From Streptomyces sp. RPA4-2 (GTDB taxonomy: Bacteria > Actinomycetota > Actinomycetes > Streptomycetales > Streptomycetaceae), in assembly GCF_012273515.2 (NCBI RefSeq), contig NZ_CP050975.2, positions 7,254,001-7,318,000 on the forward strand: a stretch of 64,000 bases of DNA. Direction: 5' to 3'. Positions 17,047 to 27,752 of this stretch are shown here, in pieces (within the stretch, counting starts at the first letter, position 1; every line of letters begins with the position of its first letter). Under the pieces are notes generated by a model. That model saw nothing but the letters and a program-made list of their open reading frames with translations. It made no database searches and was not told where the DNA came from. Made by a program: the position numbers and the translations under genes.

Positions 17047-19110
17047 GTGGGTGGAGGACGGTGGCGACGGGTCCTCAGCGGGGTCGGGCGGAGCATCGCG
17101 GTATGGGCCGTGTCCACGGTCACGATGCTGGTACTGGCCGGCGCGCTGCCCGACTTCCAGCTCCAGTCCGACAACGGGGACAGCGCCACCCGCATCGCCG
17201 TCACGGCGGCGGCCGGCGCGGGCGTCTTCGGTCTGCTGTCGTCGCTGGTGTGGCCGCTGCTCGTACGGGCCCTGCTGCTCGTGCCCGCACTGATACTCGG
17301 CCTGCTCGTCTTCTTCCTGAACGGGTCGCTGCTGCTGCTCGCCCTGCGCATCAACCCCTCCGGACAGAGTGAGGCCGCGCCGGAGACCGCCGTGGCCGTC
17401 GCCGCCGTGATGTCCGCGGTCGCCTCCGCCACGGGGGGCGCTCTCGCCGTCCGGGACGACGACGCCTACCGGCGCAGGCTCTACCGGCTCGCGGCCCGCC
17501 GCCGCGACCGGTCCCACGGCCAGGCCGGTCCCCCGACCCCCGGCGTCGTCTTCGTCCAGCTCGACGGCGTGGGACACGACGTGCTCGAGGAGGCGACGGG
17601 CAAGGGCCTCATGCCGACCGTCGCGCGGTGGCTCGGCACCACCCACCGGCTCACCCCCTGGCGCACCGACTGGTCGAGCCAGACCGGCGCCAGCCAGCTC
17701 GGCATCCTGCACGGCAGCAACCACGACATCCCGGCCTTCAGGTGGTACGAGAAGGAGAGCCACGAGGTCATGGTCTGCAACCGGCCCAGCAGCGCGGCCG
17801 AACTCCAGCGCCGGGCCATCGCGTACACCGGCGACGGGGGACTGCTCACCGTCGACGGAGCCAGCCGCGGCAACCTCTTCAGCGGCGGCGCGGACGAGCT
17901 GGCCCTCGTGCTCTCCATGGCCGCGCGCAGAGGCCGGGAGAACCGTTCCCGCTCGGGCTACTTCGCCTACTTCTCCGACCCCGCCAACGCCGTCCGCACG
18001 GCGATGTCCTTCGTCGCCGAGGTGTTCCGCGAGACCGGCCAGTCCACCCGCGCCCGGTTGCGGAAGCGCCGCCCGCGGGTCGGGCGCGGCGGGCTGTACC
18101 CCTTCGTCCGCGCCTTCGCGACCGTCGTCGAGCGGGACGTCGTCGTCGCCGCGGTGATCGGCGACATGCTCGCCGGGCGCAACGCGGTCTACGCGGACCT
18201 GGTGGCGTACGACGAGGTGGCGCACCACTCCGGGCCGCGCGGCCGGGACACGGAGAAGGTCCTGGAACGACTCGACCGCTCGCTCGCGCTGATCGAGAAG
18301 GTCGCCGAGCACGCCCCCCGGCCCTACCGGATCGTCGTGCTGTCGGACCACGGGCAGAGCCCCGGCGAGACCTTCCTGACCCGCTACGGCCTCAGCCTCG
18401 GCAACCTGGTCCGGGCCGGCTGCGGGCTGCCCGTGCCGCGCCGGGCGCGGGGCACGCACAGCGGAGCCGAGGCGCGGGCGGCGGTCCGGGCCGCGCTGCG
18501 CCGGCCCGTCGAGGAGAGCGGCGGGCGCCACCGCCCCTCGCGCCACTCCGAACCCGTCGTACTGGCCTCCGGCAACCTCGGCCTCGTCTCCTTCCCGGAC
18601 GCAGCGCACCGGATGAGCCGCGAGGAGATCGACCGCCGCCACCCCGCGCTGCTGTCCACGCTCGCCAACCACCCAGGCGTCGGCTTCCTGCTGGTGCGCA
18701 GCGAGGAGCACGGCGGACTGGTGATCGGCGCGCACGGCGTGGAGGCGCCCGTCGACACGCTCGACGACGCACGCCCGGGACCGCTCGCCGACTTCGGCCC
18801 CGGCGCCGCCGACGCCGTACGGCGCACGCACACGTTCCCGCACACCGCCGACATCATGGTCAACTCCTGGTACGACCCCGAGGAGGGCGAGGTGCTCGCC
18901 TTCGAGGAGCAGATCGGCTCGCACGGCGGACTCGGCGGCGCCCAGGGACATCCGTTCCTGATGTCGCCGCTCGACCTGTCCGACCCGGTCGACGACGGCG
19001 GCGACCTGGTGGGCGCCGAGCGGGTGCACCGCGTCCTGCGCGGCTGGCTGCGCGAGTGCGACGGACCCCAGGTGCCGTTGCCCGCGGGCGAGAGCGAGCG
19101 CGCCGCCTGA
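17047..19110 (+). CDS. Membrane phosphodiesterase/alkaline-phosphatase-fold protein with holin-like helices
   Basis: A 687-residue protein. The first 130 residues contain three or four hydrophobic helices (SIAVWAVSTVTMLVLAGALP, GVFGLLSSLVWPLLV, LLLVPALILGLLVFFL), resembling the phage-holin/PspC-type four-helix module. From about residue 165 an alkaline-phosphatase/nucleotide-pyrophosphatase fold follows. Metal-site residues are QLDGVGHD, the nucleophile region DWSSQTGASQLG, AYDEVAHHSG, LSDHGQSPG and the late GSHGGLGG. The catalytic part is expected in the cytoplasm or outside depending on topology, which I cannot settle. Substrate unknown, perhaps a phospholipid or polyprenyl phosphate. GTG start preceded by GAGGTGGA. 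Confidence 0.8.
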   Translation: MGGGRWRRVLSGVGRSIAVWAVSTVTMLVLAGALPDFQLQSDNGDSATRIAVTAAAGAGVFGLLSSLVWPLLVRALLLVPALILGLLVFFLNGSLLLLALRINPSGQSEAAPETAVAVAAVMSAVASATGGALAVRDDDAYRRRLYRLAARRRDRSHGQAGPPTPGVVFVQLDGVGHDVLEEATGKGLMPTVARWLGTTHRLTPWRTDWSSQTGASQLGILHGSNHDIPAFRWYEKESHEVMVCNRPSSAAELQRRAIAYTGDGGLLTVDGASRGNLFSGGADELALVLSMAARRGRENRSRSGYFAYFSDPANAVRTAMSFVAEVFRETGQSTRARLRKRRPRVGRGGLYPFVRAFATVVERDVVVAAVIGDMLAGRNAVYADLVAYDEVAHHSGPRGRDTEKVLERLDRSLALIEKVAEHAPRPYRIVVLSDHGQSPGETFLTRYGLSLGNLVRAGCGLPVPRRARGTHSGAEARAAVRAALRRPVEESGGRHRPSRHSEPVVLASGNLGLVSFPDAAHRMSREEIDRRHPALLSTLANHPGVGFLLVRSEEHGGLVIGAHGVEAPVDTLDDARPGPLADFGPGAADAVRRTHTFPHTADIMVNSWYDPEEGEVLAFEEQIGSHGGLGGAQGHPFLMSPLDLSDPVDDGGDLVGAERVHRVLRGWLRECDGPQVPLPAGESERAA

Positions 19111-19207
19111 AAATGGGCTGCGGCGGACGGACCCACGCGCACACACTGGTCGTTCCGGACACCGCGCGACCGCGCGCTCCACTCGAACACCTCCCAGGAG
19201 TCCGTGC

Positions 19208-20269
19208 GTGCACGCAGCCGTCACCGTCACCCCCGCCCGCCTCCCGGAGCTGCTGCTCGGTCTCGCGACCGTGCGGCCCGTCTTCATCTGGGGAGCTCCC
19301 GGCATCGGAAAGTCCTCCCTGGTGCGGGAGTTCGCCGAATCGCTGGGACTGGAGTGCGTGAGCCTGCTCGGCACCCAGCTCGCGCCCGAGGACCTCATCG
19401 GTGTCCCGCAGATCCGTGACGGACGGTCCGTCTTCTGCCCGCCGGAGGCGATCGCCCGTGACGAGCCCTACTGCCTGTTCCTGGACGAGCTGAACGCGGC
19501 GACCCCCGACGTCCAGAAGGCCTTCTACTCGCTGATCCTGGACCGCCGCATCGGCAACTACGAGCTGCCCGCCGGGTCCATCGTCATCGGAGCGGGCAAC
19601 CGCGCGACCGACAACGCGCTGGCCCGCCCGATCGCCTCCGCGCTCGTCAACCGCCTCGCCCACGTGCACCTGGAGGCCTCGCCGAAGGACTGGCTGGTCT
19701 GGGCCGCGGGCAACGGCATCCACCCCTGGGTCCTGGACCACCTCACCGACCGCCCCGACCACCTGTGGTCCAAGCCGCCCAAGACGGAGGAGCCCTTCTC
19801 CACGCCCCGTTCCTGGCACATGCTCTCCGACGCGCTCCACTCCTTCGGTCCCGACCTCGACGAGGCCACCCTGGGCGTGATCGCGCACGGCACGCTGACG
19901 CCCGCGCACGCGGTCGCCTTCCGCGGCTACGTCAAGATCGTGCGCAGCCGGTTCGGCATCGAGGCCGTCCTCAAGGGCGACGCCGGCTGGCCGCACCGCC
20001 CCGAGGACCGCGACCTGCTCTACTACCTCGCCGAGTCCTTCCGCGGACGTCTGGTCAAGGAGCTGCCCGCGAGCAAGGACCACCTCTCGGCGGCCGGACA
20101 GCAGACCGCGTTCCGCGCCAAGTCGCTGCTCGTGCAGCTCGCCGAGATCTCGGTGGAGGTGGCGCAGAGCGTCATCTCCCCGGACGCCGACGGCAATCCC
20201 GTACTGCCCGCGTGGTTCCTGGTCGAGGCCGCCCGGGACATGCCCCGGCTGGTGGAGGCCCGCCGGTGA
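19208..20269 (+). CDS. MoxR-type AAA+ ATPase
   Basis: A 353-residue AAA+ protein. Walker A is GAPGIGKSS (about residues 29-37), Walker B is CLFLDELNAA, and the sensor-1 Asn lies in IVIGAGNRATDNALA. The MoxR group remodels or matures metalloproteins and typically works with a VWA-domain partner encoded next to it, as here. The GTG start follows CAGGAG. Its last four bases overlap the GTG start of the VWA gene, implying equal dosage and a complex. Confidence 0.88.
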   Translation: MHAAVTVTPARLPELLLGLATVRPVFIWGAPGIGKSSLVREFAESLGLECVSLLGTQLAPEDLIGVPQIRDGRSVFCPPEAIARDEPYCLFLDELNAATPDVQKAFYSLILDRRIGNYELPAGSIVIGAGNRATDNALARPIASALVNRLAHVHLEASPKDWLVWAAGNGIHPWVLDHLTDRPDHLWSKPPKTEEPFSTPRSWHMLSDALHSFGPDLDEATLGVIAHGTLTPAHAVAFRGYVKIVRSRFGIEAVLKGDAGWPHRPEDRDLLYYLAESFRGRLVKELPASKDHLSAAGQQTAFRAKSLLVQLAEISVEVAQSVISPDADGNPVLPAWFLVEAARDMPRLVEARR

Positions 20270-22068
20270 GCCGCGCGCGCCGCCGGGACCAGCCCAAGAA
20301 GGACCTGGCGGGGGAGGCGTTCGCGGAGGGCATGCGACTGGTCCGGGCCAACCGCGCGCTCGCCGCCATCGGGTTCAGCACCTGCCGCCAGGAGGACTGC
20401 GCCGCGTCGCCCCGCGAGGGCCTCGTCCGTGTCGACTCCGACGGCGTCCTGCACGTCCACCCCACCCGCCGCGCCGAACCCGCCGAGTGGGCCTGGGCGG
20501 TCGCGCACGGCGTCATCCACCTCGGCTTCGGCCACGTCCCCGCGGCGACGGGCCGGCGCGAGCAGCCCGACCGCCACGACCTCGCCGCCCGCTGCGCCGT
20601 GGTCAACCGTTTCCTGCTCGGCTTCCCGGTCGGCAGCACCCCCGAGGACCTGCCGCCGTCGTACCCGGGCGGCGACGAGGAGCAGCTCGCCGCCCGCTGG
20701 CGCCGCGACGGGATCCCGGCCGCGTACGACCGCTGCGGTACGGCCGGTGCCGACGCGGACCAGCTGCTGGTGCCCTGGGACACCTGGAAGGGCGGTACCG
20801 CGCCGGACTGGCAGCTCGCCTTCGCGCACGCCCTGACGCGCACCGTGGCCACGGCGATGGACGTGGCGGGCGGCCGCCGTTCCTCGATGCGCGGCGGACC
20901 CACCCGGCTGCAGCCCTGGGAGCGGGCGCTGAGCTGGTTCGTCTCCTCCTACCCGCTGCTCGGTGGCATCGCGGCCGGCATCACCCTGGTCGCCGACGCC
21001 GAACTCGCGCGCGCCCATGACATCTCCGTCGCGGCGGTCGACGCGGAGGCGGGCGAGATCTACATCAACCCGCTGCGCGAACTCGACGACGAGGAATGGC
21101 GGTTCGTCCTCGCCCACGAGATGCTGCACGCCGCCCTGCGCCACGGCGACCGGTGCGGCACCCGCGACCCGTACCTCTTCAACGTCGCCTGCGACTACGT
21201 CGTCAACGGCTGGCTGTGCGCGATGCAGGTCGGCACGATGCCCGACGGACTGCTGTACGACCCGGAGTTGACGGATCTGTCGGCGGAGGAGGTCTACGAC
21301 CGGATCGCGACCGACCTGCGCCGGATGCGCCGCCTGTCCACCCTGCGGGGCAAGGGCGCCGGCGACATCCTCGGCGGCCCGATCGGCTCGCCGCGCGACT
21401 ACGTCGACCTCGACGAGCTGTACCGCCGCGGGCTGGCCCGGGGCCTCGATCTGCACGAGTACCAGGAGCGCGGCTTCCTGCCGGGGGGTCTGGTGGAGGA
21501 GATCCGCGCGCTCAGCCACCCGCCGCTGCCCTGGGACGCCCGACTGGCCCGCTGGTTCGACGAGTTCGTACCGCGCCCCGAGCCGGTGCGGACGTACGCG
21601 CGTCCGGCACGGCGGCAGGCCTCGACCCCCGACATCCCGCGCGCCGGACGGTACTTCCCGCCCGAGGAGATCGCCCGCTGCACCTTCGGCGTCGTCCTCG
21701 ACACCTCCGGCTCCATGGACCGCACGCTGCTCGGCAAGGCGCTGGGCGCGATCGCCTCGTACGCCGAGGCCCGTGACGTACCCGCCGCGCGTGTCGTCTT
21801 CTGCGACACCGCGCCGCACGACGCGGGCTATCTGCCGGTCACCGAGATCGCGGGCCGCGTCCGGGTGCACGGCCGCGGCGGTACGGTGCTGCAGCCCGGC
21901 GTCGACCTGCTGCACCGCGCGGACGACTTCCCGCCCGGCGCACCGGTGCTGGTCATCACGGACGGCTGGTGCGACGTGCTGCGGGTGCGGCGCGAGCACG
22001 CGTATCTGATCCCGGACGGCGCGCGGCTCCCGTTCACGGCGCGGGGGCCGGTCTTCCGCGTCCGGTGA
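20266..22068 (+). CDS. VWA-like protein with putative metallopeptidase domain (DUF2201 type)
   Basis: A 600-residue partner of the MoxR ATPase. The central part contains a zinc-peptidase HExxH motif in VLAHEMLHAALRHGD (about residue 283), preceded by a second histidine-rich stretch, AHGVIHLGFGHVP, near residue 85. The C-terminal third is a VWA-like domain beginning FGVVLDTSGSMDRTLLG, a canonical DxSxS metal-ion-dependent adhesion site, ending with ITDGWCDVLR. In this family the peptidase-like and VWA parts occur together and the function is uncharacterised. Start is GTG within GTGA, overlapping the ATPase stop. Confidence 0.85.
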   Translation: MSRARRRDQPKKDLAGEAFAEGMRLVRANRALAAIGFSTCRQEDCAASPREGLVRVDSDGVLHVHPTRRAEPAEWAWAVAHGVIHLGFGHVPAATGRREQPDRHDLAARCAVVNRFLLGFPVGSTPEDLPPSYPGGDEEQLAARWRRDGIPAAYDRCGTAGADADQLLVPWDTWKGGTAPDWQLAFAHALTRTVATAMDVAGGRRSSMRGGPTRLQPWERALSWFVSSYPLLGGIAAGITLVADAELARAHDISVAAVDAEAGEIYINPLRELDDEEWRFVLAHEMLHAALRHGDRCGTRDPYLFNVACDYVVNGWLCAMQVGTMPDGLLYDPELTDLSAEEVYDRIATDLRRMRRLSTLRGKGAGDILGGPIGSPRDYVDLDELYRRGLARGLDLHEYQERGFLPGGLVEEIRALSHPPLPWDARLARWFDEFVPRPEPVRTYARPARRQASTPDIPRAGRYFPPEEIARCTFGVVLDTSGSMDRTLLGKALGAIASYAEARDVPAARVVFCDTAPHDAGYLPVTEIAGRVRVHGRGGTVLQPGVDLLHRADDFPPGAPVLVITDGWCDVLRVRREHAYLIPDGARLPFTARGPVFRVR

Positions 22069-22162
22069 GCCGTCATTCTGGGTGAGCGGCGTGCGGGTGT
22101 GATCGGATGGTGCATACGGACCCGGAAAACGGGACCCCACCGCCCCATCGAAGGGATTCATC

Positions 22163-22588
22163 GTGGCAACCACGCGCACCGCGCACACCGTGTGGGAAGG
22201 CAACCTGCTCGAGGGCAGCGGCGTCGTCACCTTCGACTCCTCCGGCATCGGCGAGCAGCCGGTGACGTGGGCGTCGCGGGCGCAGGACGCCAACGGAAAG
22301 ACCAGCCCCGAGGAGCTGATCGCCGCCGCCCACTCCAGCTGCTTCTCCATGGCGCTGTCGCACGCCCTCGCGGGCGCGGGCACCCCGCCCACCAAGCTGA
22401 TCACCAACGCCGACGTCACGTTCCAGCCCGGTGAGGGCATCACCGGCATCCACCTCACCGTCGAGGGCGCGGTACCGGGCCTCGACAACGACGGCTTCGT
22501 GGCCGCGGCCGAGGACGCCAAGAAGAACTGCCCGGTCAGCGCCGCCCTGACGGGGACGACGATCACCCTGACCGCCAAGCTCGCCTGA
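22163..22588 (+). CDS. OsmC-family peroxiredoxin
   Basis: A 141-residue OsmC/Ohr-type thiol peroxidase that reduces organic hydroperoxides. The two catalytic cysteines are in [16 protein letters not shown] (about residue 60) and KNCPVSAAL (about residue 125), in the pattern of OsmC. It begins with the usual SAxWEGNLxEGSG strand. The GTG start follows AAGGGA. It is a single-gene unit ending in a strong hairpin terminator. Confidence 0.92.
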   Translation: MATTRTAHTVWEGNLLEGSGVVTFDSSGIGEQPVTWASRAQDANGKTSPEELIAAAHSSCFSMALSHALAGAGTPPTKLITNADVTFQPGEGITGIHLTVEGAVPGLDNDGFVAAAEDAKKNCPVSAALTGTTITLTAKLA

Positions 22589-22601
22589 CACCCCGTACGC
22601 C

Positions 22602-22636
22602 ACGGTGCCGCGGTCCCTGGGGGGCCGCGGCACCGT
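22602..22636 (+). terminator. Terminator hairpin after osmC-type gene
   Basis: ACGGTGCCGCGG (22602-22613) and CCGCGGCACCGT (22625-22636) form a perfect 12-bp stem with an 11-base loop, 13 bases after the OsmC stop. It lacks a strong T-run, as is common in this genus. Confidence 0.85.
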
Positions 22637-22667
22637 TGTGTCCGGACCCGCCGGAGAAGCACGCCCC

Positions 22668-22697
22668 ATTGACAAGATGGCACTCAAGTTTTGTGCT
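22668..22697 (+). promoter_or_regulatory. dnaK promoter with HspR-type (HAIR-like) operator
   Basis: TTGACA (22669-22674) followed after 17 bases by TGTGCT (22692-22697) is a plausible vegetative promoter. ATTGACA, seven bases, ACTCAAG (22668-22688) matches the HspR-associated inverted repeat CTTGAGT-N7-ACTCAAG exactly in the right arm and in the central TTGA of the left arm. The operator overlaps the -35, as expected for HspR repression of dnaK operons. Confidence 0.7.
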
Positions 22698-22733
22698 GGA
22701 GGCCGGGCAGCACCCCGGCGGAAGGGGACGGAC

Positions 22734-24617
<1,884 letters not shown>

Positions 24618-24673
24618 GCGCATCGCAGGGGGAGTCGCTGGAGCAGGGGAACGGGGCCGCGGGCGGGGCTCCG

Positions 24674-25540
24674 TCAGTAGGAGTCCCGCAGTTCCCGCAG
24701 GATCTCCTTCGTGCGGGGGACGGAGGCGGCCTGGGCGGACATGTGGTCCAGGACCTCCAGATGCGTGGCCACCTCGCGCCGCGAGTCGAGGTAGACGGCG
24801 CCGGTCAGGTACTCGCTGTAGACCATGTCCGGCAGTTCCGGCTCCGCGAAGCGGAACAGCGCGAAGGACGTATAGGTCCCCGGATGCGGCCCGCTCGCGT
24901 ACTCGGCGACCTGGAGGGTGATGTCATCGCTCTCCAACTCCCGCAGCAGCCGGTCGATCTGGTTGCGCATCACCTCACCGCGGATGCTCACGGGCCGCCG
25001 CAGCGCCGTCTCGTCCATGATCACCCAGAGGCGGGGCCGGTTCTCCCGCCCCAGCAGCAGCTGTTGCCGCGTCATGCGCAGCGTGACATGCCGCTCGATG
25101 GCCTCCGGACCCGTCTGCCCGACCGTCCCGGCCTCCAGCACGGCCCGCGCGTACTCCTCGGTCTGCAGCAGTCCGGGCACGAAGTGCGGCTCGTACGAGC
25201 GGATCATCCGGGCGGCGCCCTCCAGGCTGACATGCATGCTGAACCAGTCCGGCAGCACGTCGTGGAACCGCTGCCACCACCCCGGCCGGTTCGCCTCCTC
25301 GGCCAGCGCGACGAAAGCGGTGACCTCCGCGTCGGCCACCCCGTACGTCGTCAGCAGCACCTGAAGGTAAGGGATCTTGAGGGCGACCTCGGCCATCTCC
25401 ATGCGGCGCACGGTCGCCGGAGCCACGCGCAGAACGCGCGCGGCCTCCTCGCGCCGCAGACCGGTGGCCTCCCGCAACTCCTGCAGCCGCCGCCCGAGCA
25501 CCACTTGCCCCACGGTGGGCGCAGCCCGCCGCTCACTCAC
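24674..25540 (-). CDS. XRE-type HTH regulator with DUF5753 domain
   Basis: A 288-residue regulator of the large streptomycete Scr1/DUF5753 group. The HTH covers about residues 10-70 (LGRRLQELREATGLRREEAARVLRVAPATVRRMEMAE). The C-terminal domain contains the family pattern IRSYEPHFVPGLLQTEEYARAVL and the RMTRQQLLL segment. These proteins are often paired with a small DUF397 protein, which I do not find here. The GTG at 25540 was chosen because GGGGAGGG precedes it and homologues start at SERRAAPTVG; the frame is open 15 codons further. It is convergent with dnaK. Confidence 0.85.
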   Translation of the reverse strand: MSERRAAPTVGQVVLGRRLQELREATGLRREEAARVLRVAPATVRRMEMAEVALKIPYLQVLLTTYGVADAEVTAFVALAEEANRPGWWQRFHDVLPDWFSMHVSLEGAARMIRSYEPHFVPGLLQTEEYARAVLEAGTVGQTGPEAIERHVTLRMTRQQLLLGRENRPRLWVIMDETALRRPVSIRGEVMRNQIDRLLRELESDDITLQVAEYASGPHPGTYTSFALFRFAEPELPDMVYSEYLTGAVYLDSRREVATHLEVLDHMSAQAASVPRTKEILRELRDSY

Positions 25541-25651
25541 GCCACGCCCTCCCCACGCGCCGAAACCCCCCGAGCAGTGTGTCATGCGGCCCCGGGACGT
25601 TCATGGGGTCGAGCAGGACGGGACCGACTCAAACGGATGGTTGACGATTCG

Positions 25652-26491
25652 TCAAGACGTGAGTGACTGGAGGTACTTGAGTGTGGCGGGGTCGGCGGGC
25701 AGGAACGTCTCGATGGCCAGTTCGGCGACCGTCACGTCCATCGGGGTGTTGAAGGTGGAGATGGACGACATGAACGACAGGATCCGTCCGTCGTGCTCGA
25801 TCCGCATCGGCAGCGCGAAGTACGGAACAGGCTCGGCGGCCTCCGCGTCGGCCGGCTCCGGATCCACGTACGGAACCGGGTACGCGGCCACCTCCTCGTA
25901 CAGCGCGCGCAGTGGCTCGGAGCGGCGCAATGCGATCCGACGCTCCATCTGCGCGAGCAGGTGATCACGCCATTCCCGCAGGTTGCGGATGCGCGGAGCC
26001 AGGCCCTGGGGGTGCAGGGTGAGCCGCATCGCGTTCAGCGGCGGCGTGAGCAGCGACTCGGGGACACCGTCGAGGAACATGGCGACGCCCCGGTTCGCGG
26101 CGAGCACGGTGTACGTGGCGTCGACCACCAGCGCCGGGTAGGGCTCGTAACCCTGGATCAGCCGCTCCATGCCCTGACGCACCGCCTCCATCGCCGGGGC
26201 GTCCAGGGGGGTCTCCGGGTAGTGCGGGGCGTGCCCGGCGGCCAGCAGCAGCGCGTTGCGTTCGCGTACCGGCACGTCGAGGTGTTCGGCCAGCCGCAGC
26301 ACCATCTCCTCGCTCGGACGGGAGCGTCCCGTCTCGATGAAGCTGATGTGCCGGGCGGAGGAGTCGGCCCGCAGCGCCAGCTCCAGTTGACTGACCCGAC
26401 GCTGTTCCCGCCAGCCGCGCAGCAGCGGGCCGACTCCCGCGCCGGCCGGGGGGATCGGTGGCGTGCTGGATCCGGAGGTGACCATGGGCAT
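25652..26491 (-). CDS. HTH regulator with MmyB-like ligand-binding domain
   Basis: A 279-residue regulator. The N-terminal helix-turn-helix is GPLLRGWREQRRVSQLELALRADSSARHISFIETGRSRPS (about residues 22-65 of the chosen start). The C-terminal half, beginning YPALVVDATYTVLAANRG, is an MmyB-like domain, which is PAS-like and in one characterised member binds a fatty acid. Actinobacterial members often control a neighbouring reductase or dehydrogenase. Here a quinone reductase lies 258 bases upstream on the same strand. An ATG two codons inside (26485) is an alternative start. Confidence 0.85.
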   Translation of the reverse strand: MPMVTSGSSTPPIPPAGAGVGPLLRGWREQRRVSQLELALRADSSARHISFIETGRSRPSEEMVLRLAEHLDVPVRERNALLLAAGHAPHYPETPLDAPAMEAVRQGMERLIQGYEPYPALVVDATYTVLAANRGVAMFLDGVPESLLTPPLNAMRLTLHPQGLAPRIRNLREWRDHLLAQMERRIALRRSEPLRALYEEVAAYPVPYVDPEPADAEAAEPVPYFALPMRIEHDGRILSFMSSISTFNTPMDVTVAELAIETFLPADPATLKYLQSLTS

Positions 26492-26648
26492 ACGCCGACG
26501 GTAGTCGAGGAGTGGGCGTGCGCGACATCTTGAACCGGGGTCCGCCCCGGGAGACCGAAGCCGTTTTCCTCGTCGCCGCCCTCGCCGCCCGACCCATCCC
26601 GTGCCTGGGGGCTGCCGCCCCCAGGACGCCCGCTTCGGCCTGAACTGC

Positions 26649-26671
26649 CCCGTCCTCAAACGCCGGACGGG
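26649..26671. repeat. Streptomycete interspersed hairpin motif
   Basis: CCCGTCC, nine bases TCAAACGCC, GGACGGG forms a 7-bp stem. This sequence (GTCCGGCGTTTGAGGAC on the other strand) is one I recall as recurring in many Streptomyces intergenic regions, usually near gene ends. Function unknown, possibly termination. Confidence 0.55.
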
Positions 26672-26700
26672 CCGAGGGACAGAACCGCCTCGTCGCCTCG

Positions 26701-26737
26701 CCGCCTCGCCGCCTCGTCGGCTTCGGCGGCGAGGCGG
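26701..26737 (-). terminator. Terminator hairpin of the quinone reductase gene
   Basis: CCGCCTCGCCG (26701-26711) pairs perfectly with CGGCGAGGCGG (26727-26737) around a 15-base loop, 12 bases downstream of the minus-strand stop at 26750. Confidence 0.75.
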
Positions 26738-26749
26738 CGGCACGGAGGG

Positions 26750-27655
26750 TCAGGGAAGGAGAACGACCTTGCCCTTGTTGCGGCGGGCCTCGATGTCCCG
26801 GTGGGCGGTGGCGGCCTGGTCGAGGGGGTACGTACGCCACACGGGGAGGTCGAGTTCGCCGGCCGCGGCCAGCTGAACCAGCTGCGGCAGGGAGTCGTCG
26901 GCCTGGTCGACGCTGCCGGCGCTGAAGCGGACACCGTGCTCGGCGGCGGACATGTCGGCGATGGTGATCACGCGCGCGCTGTCGCCGGCCAGGGCGACGG
27001 AGTCGGCGAGCACGCCGGCCCCGGAGGCGTCGAAGACGAGGTCGACCCCCTGGGGGGCCGCGGCCTTCACGCGCTCCGCCCAGCCGTCGCCGTAGCGGAC
27101 CGCGGTGGCGCCCTGCGCGGTGAGGCGCTCGACGTCGTGCTCGCCGACGGTCCCGACGACGGTGATGCCGCGGGCGACGGCCAGTTGCACCGCGATGGTG
27201 CCCACACTGCCCGCGGCGCCGTGGACGAGCAGGGTCTGCCCGGCCCGCGCACCCAGCTGCCGCAGGACACGGGACGCGGTCTCGCCGACCGTGACCAGCG
27301 AGGCGGCGACCTCCCACGACAGGGACCGGGGCCTGCCCACCGGCCGCACCAGCAGGGCGTACTCGGCGTAGCCGCCGCCGACGGTGAAACCGAGGACCTC
27401 GTCCCCCACGGCCGCGTCGGCTCCCTCGCCGACGGCGTCGACGACACCGGCCGCGTCCAGGCCGGGGATCACGGGGAAGCGCGCAGGGGCGGCCTGCGCC
27501 ATCAGACCGGACCGGTGCTTGAGGTCGAAGGGGTTCACGGAGGCGGCCCGCACCCGGATCCGGACCTGGCCCGGCGCGGGCTCCGGCGGGGTGACCTCCG
27601 ACGGCCGCAGCACCTCGGCCGCGCCGAACTCGGAGAAAGTGATTGCCTTGGACAT
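26750..27655 (-). CDS. NADP-dependent quinone oxidoreductase (zinc-less MDR family)
   Basis: A 301-residue medium-chain dehydrogenase/reductase of the quinone-reductase branch. The GroES-like N-terminal half contains VRAASVNPFDLKHRSG and VIPGLDAAGVVDAVG. The nucleotide-binding half contains LLVHGAAGSVGTIAVQLAV. The four structural zinc cysteines are absent, as in quinone reductases. It probably reduces quinones or enones with NADPH. The start at 27655 begins the conserved MSKAITFSEFG; 23 upstream codons are not conserved. An ene-reductase gene lies directly upstream on the same strand, so the two may be co-expressed for electrophile detoxification. Confidence 0.88.
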   Translation of the reverse strand: MSKAITFSEFGAAEVLRPSEVTPPEPAPGQVRIRVRAASVNPFDLKHRSGLMAQAAPARFPVIPGLDAAGVVDAVGEGADAAVGDEVLGFTVGGGYAEYALLVRPVGRPRSLSWEVAASLVTVGETASRVLRQLGARAGQTLLVHGAAGSVGTIAVQLAVARGITVVGTVGEHDVERLTAQGATAVRYGDGWAERVKAAAPQGVDLVFDASGAGVLADSVALAGDSARVITIADMSAAEHGVRFSAGSVDQADDSLPQLVQLAAAGELDLPVWRTYPLDQAATAHRDIEARRNKGKVVLLP

Positions 27656-27752
27656 CGAGAACTCCCAGATAGGGGTGAGAAGGAAGGGAACGGAAGAGGG
27701 GCGACCGCACACGCGGTGACTCACCGCGCGGCCGCCTCGGGGCAGTCGGCGC

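Noticed and set aside
17047..19110. Prophage indicated by the holin-like segment
   Set aside because: No endolysin, structural, integrase or terminase genes are nearby, and the segment is fused to an enzyme.
16645..19398. A 917-codon open frame on the minus strand
   Set aside because: Antisense to the phosphodiesterase gene; it mirrors its codon pattern and shows no recognisable fold.
20023..22683. An 886-codon minus-strand frame
   Set aside because: Complement of the VWA-metallopeptidase and OsmC genes; long open antisense frames are normal at this GC content.
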